In this document: one piece after another, positions 46,101 through 58,100 of the stretch
Position numbering within the stretch: the first letter of the stretch is position 1
How the letters are laid out: each line of letters begins with the position of its first letter
Origin: Zerene cesonia
Lineage: Eukaryota > Arthropoda > Insecta > Lepidoptera > Pieridae
Direction of reading: 5' to 3'
Assembly: GCF_012273895.1 (NCBI RefSeq)
Contig: NC_052120.1
Coordinates: 9,979,756-10,043,755 of the forward strand
Length of the DNA: 64,000 nucleotides
Position numbers and translations under genes: made by a program
The notes under the pieces: model-generated
Databases searched by the model: none
What the model was told of the DNA's origin: nothing
What the model saw: only the letters and a program-made list of their open reading frames with translations

Positions 46101-49100
46101 GCAATATTAATAGACTAGTTGACCCACGAACTTAGTCTGAGATAATTTTTGCAGCATTTACCATCGCAACTCCCATCATATCGGTCGTAGCGAATTATAT
46201 ACCTACTTCCCTACCTCGATGATCCCACACAAATATAATCTAAGACACGGATAGACGTAAAGGACATCTTAAGCACGCTTTTATAAGCTTGATCTGTATG
46301 TGTGTATAATTATAGGTTTGTTTGACCAACTCTAAACGGATAGATTTGATTCAACCTTTGTATATATTATCAGGGATTGGTGACCATACAACAATTTCAT
46401 TAGTTTATTATTATCCTGACTAGCTGCGCCCCGCGGTTTGATCCGCGTAAGTCCGTATCCCGTAGGAATATCGGGATATAAGTTGCCTATCTGTTATTCC
46501 AGTTGTCCAGCTATCTACGTACCAAATTTAATTGCAATCTGTTCAGTAGTATTTGCGTGAAAGAGTAACAAACATACACATACACATACTCACAAACTTT
46601 CGCATTTATAATATTAGTAAGATTAGAATCACTAGATAAAATAAATTCCTCATGTTTAGAGCAAGTGAGAGAACTGAGTTGATTTTATCATCACTCGTTT
46701 TTTCAGTATTTTGAACCTATTTTGAACTATATTAATGTATTTTATTCTACTTCATTACTGGATATTCTACAAAGACCACAAATGCATAAGGAAATCACAC
46801 AAACTTTATTATAATTATGCGCAACAATCAGGGCCGGTTTGAAATGAAAACATTAAACGGACTCCGATAAAAATGTGAACGAACCTTCATTATGTATATA
46901 AATTTAATCCTTATCAAACTGCAATAACGTATTCGAAATTCGAGATTTAAATAGCACTTTAAAAGATATAAAAACTTTTCGGACCATTTTTTCGTTTCAA
47001 ATATTTTAACGTATGGATATGGTTATGCCCCGTGGTTTCACTGTCGTACATGATGTTGTATAACCAATAGTCTTCCTTCATAAATGGACTATCTAACGAT
47101 GCAATCATTTTTCCGATAGCTCAAATAGTTCCTGAGATCTGCGCGTTCAAACAAACTGTTGGGCTTTATGTTATTATTTAAATAAATATCCATAGAGAAT
47201 GCAGATTTCATAAATCATGTGGAAGTATTTAAATGGAATAAATCTATACTAATATTATAAAGCTGAAGAGTTTGTTTGCATGTTTATGTGAACGCACTAA
47301 TATCAAGAACTACTGGTCCGATTTGAAACATACTTTTATTGTTAGATAGCCCATTTATTGAGGAAGCTATAGTGCTATTTGTGTACCACGGGCGAAGCCG
47401 GGGCGAACCGCTAGTAAAAAATAAAACGATAAGTAGGTATTACAGAGCAATGAAAATAACTAAACAAACAAATGTCTTATCGTAACGGCTGTTAATCAAA
47501 TTTTATCTTTTATGCATTTTAAATCTTAATACATTATACAAGTTATCCACATGACTCAGCATATAATATATATATAACAAGTTAAGTAACTAATGATCGG
47601 CTATCTAAATCACTATATAACAATTTATATGTAATACACAATTAAAATATATGAAATCGTAGATATTCTAACATATTTATTACACTACTAGCTGCGGCCC
47701 GCGGTATCACCCGCGTAAGTCCGTATCCCGTACGAATATCGGGATAAAAAGTTGCCTATATGTTATTCCATTTGTCCAGCTATCTACGTACCAAATTTCA
47801 TTGCAATCGATTGAGAAGTTTTTGCGTGAAAGAGTTACAAACACACACAGATCCTTACAAACTTTCGCATTTATAATATTAGTTGGATAGGACACATTCA
47901 TTGTTTTAATTCATCCAATGAATAATGAACAGTTGAAGAAGAAATTTGTATATTTACGCGCTAATCTGAAGACTACTGGACTTATTTTACAAATTCTTGT
48001 ATGTACGATTAAACTAAGAACAGGAGAGTCAATGACATGAACACACACAAATGACATGATGAAAAAAAAAGACACTTTCACATAATATCTCATACTCGTA
48101 TACCACAAAACAAAAAGAAACACAAAATCAGACAAAAAATAAATAAAAAGAAAAAACACACTAAAATCCGGCTCTGGCGACCCACCTCAATCCGGCCCAG
48201 TGAAACCGGTTCCCAAACATTTTTGCAACTTATCAACACCACTTATATATGACCTTTTAGTATTATTGTATTTGGAACATTTATTACGTTCATTATTAGG
48301 TACTAACTCCACCCGTGTCTTCGCACGCGTGGTAAAGAAATTTTTCGGTCGTCATGTAATATGTCACATTTTTAATGTAGCGCCATTTATTGGAATTTAT
48401 AGATTAAGGATTGATTCAATTGCGTATCATGATAGATTTTTCTATAGGAAAGAAATGTGAAACTCCCTAACGTCCTCAATAATTCCAGAATCCGAAAAGC
48501 ATATCATTCAGCCTCTTTGTTGCGTCGTGTCAGAAGGACAAACAAACATAATGTTGAAAATTCTACCCTATTATCCTATTCTATCCTATCCTACTTTCTA
48601 TTTATCCTATCCTTCCTACTTTCCTACTTATTATAAATGCAAAAGTATGTAAGGATTTGTGTGTGTGTTTGTTGCTCTTTCACGCAAAGAATACTGAACC
48701 GATTGCAATGAAATTTGGTACGTAGACAGCTGAACAACTGGATTAACATATTGGCAACTTTTTATCCCGATATTCTATACTACGCAGCTAGTTATAATAT
48801 TATTAAGAATTCTAAAATTACGTTTGTGTTCATATTATCTATTTAATTAAAGTCTATAGGTATGCATGACTCGTTATTTCGATTGTCACTGAATTTTGTA
48901 TGTCATAGCGGGCAACTGGGCTGGCGTTTCGCCTGATGGTAAGCGATCACCACCGCCCATGAACATTCGCAGAGGTAGTGCCTCTGTAAATGCGATACCC
49001 GATTTTATGGTGTAAAGGATACAGAAAGGATCGGCGACTCGAAAGAAGGAAACGACTAATAAGAAAAAAGGATACGGGCCCGCGGTGATATAGCAACGTA

Positions 49101-52100
49101 AGTATGCATATACTTATTATTATTGCTCAATTCGAATTATCTCTGTGCTACATTACATCAAACGCCGATCAGCTGTTTCTGCACGACAGTAACAATAAGC
49201 AATTAGTTAAACGATACGACAAAACGAAATCCGACTTAACCCCGCATCGATGAATCACGTCCGAACACAACATTATTTGCTCGATATAACAATATTAATA
49301 ACACAATATATGAGTCACAGTGGATAAACAATCATTTCAAGCGACATGACACGGTTCAGGGTTCAAAGTTTCCATTCGACGCGTTTTATGCCGTTACATA
49401 AACATCTATACTAAGGCATAAATATAAAAACTGAAAAATCGTTAGTTGAAACTCCATTCAAAATGAAAGAAAAAAATAAAGAAAGAAAATGACCAATGAT
49501 TTGTTCTACTTTTCTAGCTTATTAGCTTACTAAAATATCCCCACACCAAATTAATAACCCCCCCCCCTCCCCCTCTAATATAGTTAAGTACAATAGATGT
49601 ATATATGACGGATTCCATTTTTAAATAAATAAAACAATTGATTTTTACTATTTACGTTTCATCAAGATGCACACATAACCAATATTTAGGAATCGGACTG
49701 TTCAAGTATAAATGTTTAAAAAATACTAATATGATAACCACACTCACCTTACAAAGCATCCAACAAAAATTTTACAATTGCATTGTAATTGTCATACTTT
49801 TCCAGCTTACTAGCTTGTCAGCTTGCACCGGGGAAGTACCACACCCCCCCACAGACGACCGGCGTGAAATAGTATCATGCTACTGCGTTTTATTTGGCGA
49901 GGGGGGGATCCGGAACCTTCTCAGTACCTTCTTTCATTGCCGTCCTGACCCTTTACCTTCCACCTACCACAGTGGCAACAAAATTTGCGTCCACCACCGC
50001 CCATGAACACCTGCCCTCCCTGCGACAGTTCACAGACGGTGGTGATCGCTCACCAGCTCAATTGCACGCTATGAAATGACCTTGAAATAAAAAAAACCAA
50101 ACCCACTCACCCCATAGAACCAGCCGAACTTATCGAACGGGATGTCAATTGGCAAATCCGGGAACCGTTCGGCGATATCCAGGATCGGATCGTCGATACC
50201 GTCAAACATCCAGGATGAAACATTCGCCGATACGAACATGTCCTCGTGGAACATCCTCATGAACACATCCACCGGTATCTTGAGGAGCGGATGCTGGTGG
50301 CGCATGTAGTATGCGACCGTCTAGAATGCGAAAAAAAATACAGTTTTTTTTTTTAATATGAGCACTGCAAAAAGACCAATACTAACCTGACCAATACTAA
50401 AACTGACATAAATAATAGGTGCAAGTAGTTATTCAATGAAGCTAATTTATAGCAGAATACCTACCATATCCTACTAATATTATAAACGCTAAAGTTTCTA
50501 AGTATAAACCTCTGTTGGGATCTGTATGAAATTTGGTACAGATACAGATTATATTCAGGATTAAGATATAGACTTCATTTTACCTGGATACCACGCGAGT
50601 GAAGCCGCAGGTTCCAGCTAGTGTATAGTATATGTGTGAAGTTTGAGAGATTTTAACAAAGGTGTATTTAGATTTCAATTAATATAAAAACATAATGTAT
50701 GCATAATTTATAATTTTGAGCACCAAATGTCTTACTGTTTTTCCTTCATAATCTCCCTGTGGCAATTAACAAAATATACAAAACTAGCTGCGCCCCGCCG
50801 TTTCACTCGCTTCAGTCCGTATCCCGTAGGAATATCGGGATAAAAAGTTGCCTATATGTTATTCCCGTTGTCCAGCTGTCTACGTACCAAATTTCATTGC
50901 AGTCGGTTCAGTAGTTTCTGCGTGAAAGAGCAACAAACACACACACATCCTTACAAACTTTCGCATTTATAATATTACTAGTAGGATAGGCTAAATAATA
51001 CACAATATGTCATGATCTCTCTATCTATACATGTGAAATTTAATTGCTGTTCGTTCGATAAAACTCGATAATGGCAGAGAAGATTTAGATATTTTTTTGA
51101 TGCCTTCAAATACTCCGAGAAAGGGTTTAAAAGGTATGAAAAATAGGAGAAAAAGTGACAAAAAATATTCTATTACGTTGCGAAGGTCGCCGGGTCAGCT
51201 AGTCAGTGATAATCGCTTATTACAAACATTTAAATCTACTATATAAAAATAAGTCGGGTTTTCCTTCCTGACGCTATAACTCCAGAACGTACGAACCGAT
51301 TTCCACGGTTTTGCATTCGTTGGAAAGGTCTTGGGCGTCGTGAGGTTTATACTTTATAGCAAAGAAAATTCCGGAAAAATTTCAACAGAAAAGCGGGAAA
51401 AACGAAGCCATCTGGTGGCGAAACGGAGTTCGCCGAGTTTGCTAGTTTGTCATAAATATGTATTATTTTTTATGTCGCATCTTGCAGAGGAGTTATCCTC
51501 GACCGATTTCATTGAAACTCTGTATACATATGAAGTTTTGGCGCTTATTTCGCTTAATGAATTATGTTAAGACAAATAAGACTTTTTCACTTTCCAGCTT
51601 GTCATTCCATACCAAAATCTAATTCTTAACACAATAATATTATTGTATTGTACTGTAATGTATTGTGTTGTACTGTATTGCAGTGTATTATATTGTATTG
51701 TATTGTATTGCATTATGAAAAAATAATCTATTTTCAAAAAAGTATCAAATCATCATGACATTTATCTTTTTGCACCAAAAATAATTTTTAATTTCTCTGT
51801 CCTTATCTATACTAATATTATAAAGCTGAAAAGTTTGATTGTTTGTTTGATCGCACTAATCTCAGGAACTACTGGTCCGATTTGAAAAATTATTTCAGTG
51901 TTAGATAGCCATATGTACCACGCTTATAATTATGTACCACGGGCGAAGTCGGGGCAGACCGCTAGTAAATACATATTCTGTCAACATCGGCCAAACATTC
52001 GTGAAATGAATACACTTTATTTGTCTAATATAACAGCATGATCAAAGACAACTATATTTATGCTCTGCCCTACTCCTTTCCTCTATCTCACCATCTAATT

Positions 52101-55100
52101 TCTCTCTGTACGTCTAGTTGTCTGGAGGAGATCGCTATATAGCGATCAGACCGCCAATTGTTTAGTTAGCAATCAAATGAAGTTATATTGCAGTTTTGTT
52201 TAAGAGCCAATAAAGAATAATGAATAAATAGGATCAACTCACCACCACAATCGGGTTGATGCTGGTGATGATATCAGACAGGCTGCCGTTGGACAGCTCC
52301 GGCTCAAAGTGCCAGAACTTCTGGTTATAGTAAGTTATCGTACTATTATCGTTCCATGTTAAGTTCACCTGTTGAATAAATACATACTATTTTGATATTT
52401 TACATGATATTTTTTTTATTTTTTTGTATTCTTTCAAAAAAATTTCTCATTTATAAAAGCATTTCAATGCTATAAAACTAAAAGTTGAATTTAACAACGG
52501 CCGCGTTCCATCGATACAATATTGTAATCATTGAAATAATGTTTCGTATTGGTTGTGATGGTTCTTAATCATCTCAATAGATGGCGTGGGGTGCCCCTTA
52601 GGCACGTGACACCGAAAGAGTAGAAGAAATTCGATTATTGTGGCGGGATCACGGGTGGCCGAGAGGCTAGGCGTTGCTACGGTTAGGCAAGAAACGCGGG
52701 TTCGAATCCCGCCCCGTGATCGATTTTTTTCTAATCTTTCCAAAAAAAATTCTCATTTATAAAATTTATAAAATTTCAATGCTATAAAACTAAAAATTAA
52801 ATAAATACACTTACAAAAAAAGAAAGAATGTTTATTCAACACCACATAATGTAAAATTATAAATAAAAAGGTGGACTTATGACTAATCGGTGAGCTGCTA
52901 AAAAGGGTAACTACTCAGCATGTGCTACTCGTAATGCGCAGTGCTGATTTTCAGTGGTTAGTTAAGAAAAAAAGAAAAAATTGTCTCACTTGCTCTTAAA
53001 CGTAAGGAAATCAATCAATCCTGGCGATCCTTATCAGGATATTAATAATAAGATATACTCGCCATCATGAAATTATGGTATTGTACACTGATCCCTGATA
53101 AGCATACTAATTTTGGATTGAAACAGTCAGTCCGTTTGGAGAGGTTCATAATATTTGGAAATATAAACATAAGGTTTTGGAAACATAATATAAGTATATT
53201 AAAAAAAGGTTTTTAAATGCGAGAATAGAGCACGCTTCGGTCCAGTTTGTATTATCTTTTACCAAATTCTTCGTGAATTTCATACAAATTTTTAAAGCAT
53301 AGACAGACATTTATAACTACTAGCTGCGCCCCACGGTTTCACCCGCGTAAGTCCGTATCCCGTAGGAATCTCGGGATAAAAAGTTGCCTATATGTTATTC
53401 CAGTTGTCCAGCTATCTACGTACTAAATTCAATTGCAATCGGTTCCATAGTTTTTGCGTGAAAGAGTAATAAACATACATCCTCATACACACACATACAT
53501 ACTCACAAACTTCCGCATTTATAACATTAGTAGGAGAGGATTGGTGTATGTGTGTTGTGTGACAGATAAGCGATGGGGGAATCTCAATAAAAAATGAATC
53601 AATGAAACGCTCGACCAAATTATCTAGGCCCTTCCTAGTATTGTCCAAGGCGATATATTGTTAGTTTATCTATTTAAAGATAAGATTGCACTACGTAAAT
53701 CCGTATTCAGATTTTTTTTCTCTAGGACCAATGTAATAACGGCCCTCAGTACAGCAGCGTACAGTTCATTTCAGAATAATCAATATTGTGAGGTATTTTC
53801 TTTGCCTATAGCATTGTTAATTTCCATATTATCACGTTTTTTCTTAGTTTATAAGTAATACATTCCATATGAACGTGTGCCATACTATAGTGGGATATCA
53901 TTGCATTAGTAAATCACCACTCATCCGCAATTTGCTGTATAATTATACACTACTAGCTGCGCTCCGCGGTTTCACGCGCGTAAGTCTGTATCCCGTAGGA
54001 ATGTCGGGATAAAAAGTTGCCTATATGTTATTCCAGTTGTCCAGCTATCTACGTACCAAATTTCATTGCAATCGGTTTGTTAGTTTTTACGTGAAAGAGC
54101 AACAAACACAAACACACATCCTTACAAACTTTCGCATTTATAATATTAGTAGGAGGACGTTATGATGATAATGATGTAACATGTTACATCATTTTAGAAT
54201 TTTAGAATAAGCGAATTGAAAATTCTTTGAAATAAATTTATCTAAAACATAACTTCTTAAGTATTTGTATTGGCCATGATAATAAGACCATCTGTTTGTG
54301 GATAAATTAACTTATTTACGGCTAGAATTTCGAGGTTTTCAATTAAGTCTATATGAAAACGAATCCCAATTTCCTTCGATTATTGTTCTTTGGTTGACAG
54401 GTTTTTGTGAACTCTATGCGAATAATATAAAACTAATTTTTCTTTATTTGACCGCGTTAAACTCAGGAACTACTGGACAGATTTCAAAAATTCTTCCACC
54501 GTTTTATAATGTACGTGACCCCTGCGTGCCACGGGCTATTACAGCTAGTTGTTCATAAACATATTTTCAAAATAGAACAATTTACCACAATATTATTTTT
54601 CTTCAAAAGTCGGCAACACATCTTAATACGACTCGGGTTACGGATTACGGATTGACACACTCAAACATAAAAAAGTATTGTTATGTTCGTCATAGATACG
54701 TGAAATCCCATGTCCCCTACTGGGGTATGGGGCAGATGATATACATCAGTTTCACTGATCGATTTTCTTTATGGACAATTAGGTGATCAGCCTTCTGTGT
54801 CCTGCCAGACTGAGATATTGTTTTTTGTTCGTCCCCACCGGGATTCGAACCCAGGACCCCTCGGTTATACGCTCACGCATTAACCACTATACCAATAGAA
54901 AATCTAAGAAAATTTAAATTGTTTACAAAGACAATCGACAAACAATACACTATTATAAAATCGCAAGTAGGTTAGTGAATAGATTCATAAAAGAATTCAT
55001 TTTTCGTTTGCACGGATGCGTCATCGGGTTTTAATAAATATAATTAATAACTGTTATAGGAAAATCAATGACAAGTGGTTTTAAAATGGGATTCTTTCAC

Positions 55101-58100
55101 TAGCATTCTTATTAAAAAGTGATGCCGTCTTCAAGTACCCTAATTTGTAATTTAATTTCTGTATAGCAGGGTGGTTGGATAATGAATAAATAAATCCTAC
55201 TATCCTACTAATAATATTATAAATGCAAAAGTTTGTAAGGATGTGCGTGTGTTTGTTGCTCTTTCACACAAAAACTACTGTACCGATTGAAATGAAATTT
55301 GGTACGTAGATAGCTGAACAACTGGAATAACATATAGGCAACTTTTTATCCCGATATACCTACGTGATACGGACTTACGCGGGTGAAACTGTAGGGCGCA
55401 GCTAGTAAATAATAAATACCTAGGGATTTCGTGAAAAATCCGATATTCTCATTTCCCTGCGACATGACATAGTGTATCATCTGTGTTTACCTTTCATCAG
55501 ACAAAACGAGGAACCACTTCCGAGAAACACCCACACACAGACAGACAGACAGACGTACAGCGAAATCTCAGTAACAGAGTCCTGTTTTACCCTTCTAGTG
55601 CGGATCCCTAAAAAATCAACAACTAAATGGTAAAAAAAAAATGGACGAAAGTTTTTCCCGCGACTTTGTCCGAGAGGCACACGTACCAAAACAAATCTGT
55701 CAATCAATAACATATTTCCCCACAAACCATTAAACCATTATTGATTAAACGCAGTCAGCCGATGAACCGATTCGGATATCGCTTATTACATAATACAATT
55801 ACATGCATATTCATTGTCTGTAATTTTTAAATAATGCAACCGTTATATATTATATCAATTAATTATAACTAATCTTTTTATCGCTAAGCTTCATATCGGA
55901 TTGATTAATTTCGAATTAATCGCATAATAAACCGTTTGTCATTTAAAATCACGTGGGGCGCTAAATATTTCCTCTCAATGTCATATTCTATCCTATCCTA
56001 CTAATCCTACTAATATTATAAATGCGAAAGTTTGTGAGGATGTGTGTATGTTTGTTGTTCTTTCACGAAAAACGACTGAACCGAATGCAATGAATTTGGT
56101 ACGTAGACAGCTGGGCAACTGGAATAACATAATAACAATGCCACAGTAATCGAATTTCTTCTCAGGATCACGGGTGGCCGAGAGGCTAGGCGTTGCTACG
56201 GTTAGGCAAGATACGCAGGTTCGAATCCTGCCTCGTGATCAAATTTTTTCTATTCTTTCAAAATTTCTCATTTATAGAGCATTTCAATGCTATAAAATTA
56301 AAAAAATTAAATTTAAGCCTTCATATTTTCTTCCATATTATTGGCGTTTTCACCTGAGGGCAAAGCCACGGACAAAAGTTAGCACATATTTCTATAGATC
56401 ATGGATTATACTGGTACGAAACTGTCAAGTCATCACAATAAGCTTTTTTCGATCGTTGGCGTGTATGTATTTTTTTAAGAGCAAACGATTGTATGGTTCG
56501 CCCGGTGGTAACCTAATTCACTATCCACATTTATCTACCGAGGTCTCTGAATATATGTAGCCGATTTTTTAAGTGTTACATAACAGAGGGTTTTTTCTGT
56601 TTTTTTCTTTCGAAATGTACCCGATTTTAACGGTCCGTTGTGTCCATCTCGCTTAATGTCGTCCGTCGAAAATATATTTTGGGTATGCCAAAATATGTCT
56701 AGGAGGCTAAAAAGTGACATACCACGTTACTATATCATGACGGAACATCGCTTTCCTACGGAATATGGTGAGTATATTTTATTATGGTGTTGTTTTTTTA
56801 ATTGTAATTTTATGGAGTCAATTAATGTTTCTTTCTTTCTTTCTTCCTTTCTTTCAAACATACGGAAAGCCATAACGTAGATTAAAGTAAAAAGGTATGA
56901 GATATATTTAGAAATTAAAAACTTTTTATCGAATTTTAAACGCGATTCATTCATTATATTATTAACCCGACGTTTCGTGACGTTTAATAATATAATGAAT
57001 AAATCGCGTTTAAAATCCGTTAAAAAGTTTTTAATTTCTAAATGTATAATACTCGCGTAAAATCAAACACAAAAAAATACTGGGTATCAGATATAGCTTA
57101 CCTTTGTAAGTTCTTCTCTGAACACATATGGTCCCATCTCGGAGACCTCGAGCGTGACGTTCTTTCCCGCCAAAATGTCCGCCACGTTAGTTATGTTGAA
57201 CATAACGCACTCGAGGTACATGGGGATCGGCACTTCCCGCCAAATCGAGAATGACATTGACGTTTCGGATAGGATCATCATCTGTGGCAAATAAAGAAAT
57301 GGCGGGTAATGATTAGTAATATAACTAATTCATAAATAATATAATTTTATCATATTACGAAGAGTTTTCAGAATAAAACGGAGTTGTTCTATGTAAAAGG
57401 CGTAAGTGCCTGAGCTCTATGCCGGTAAATTGTTTATTTCCTTCCACAGATACTAATTATTGTTAACTAGCGACCCGCCCCGGCTTCGCACGGGTGTAAT
57501 ACTACATGATTTATACATATTAACCTTCAACTTGAATCACTCTATCTATTAAAAAATTACATCAAATGCGTAATTTTAAAAATCTAATCATACAAACAGA
57601 CGGCGGAAAGCGACTTTTGTTTTATACTATGTAATAATGACTTGACACCTATCAGTTATTGTAGTAAATTCAAACTATCAGCTGTTTGTAGCCACCACCA
57701 CAACACCTAAAGTATTATCAAATATGCCACAAGCACACTTGCTAAAATTCTGCTTTTTTATGTCATAGCGGGCAACTGAGCTGGTGGTTCGCCTGATGGT
57801 AAACGATCACCACCGCCCAGTTTTAAGGGATAAGGGATATGGAAAGAATTGATGAATGGAAAGTAGGAATAGACTGGGATGGGAAATAGGCCACCGGCTC
57901 CCCCACTCGCCGTACGAAAAACAATAGCAAGCATTTTCAAGCAAACATTTCACGCCGATTTTCTGTGGGCGAGTGTTATTTCCCCGGTGCGAGTTGGCCC
58001 AATTCGTACCTAAGCACGCTCTACTCCCACATTATCCCTTAATCCACCGCAGCATCCACCAACCACCATCATACTCACATTCTTCAACTGTGTAAAGAAC

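Larger units (their letters stand above)
44400..49800. other. SCRB-B intron 4
   Basis: About 5.7 kb, filled by the group-G repeat, five Helitron-like copies, U1 pieces and unassigned AT-rich DNA. No extra coding exon is expected: exons 4 and 5 join in frame. Confidence 0.55.

Noticed and set aside
52647..52721. Possible functional tRNA gene
   Set aside because: The anticodon arm does not form a standard 5-bp stem with a 7-base loop, the same head recurs at 56166, and both continue into a shared SINE body.
52528..52743. 71-residue minus-strand frame reading SRGGIRTRVSCL
   Set aside because: It is the reverse reading of the SINE-1 head, a common artefact protein in insect databases.
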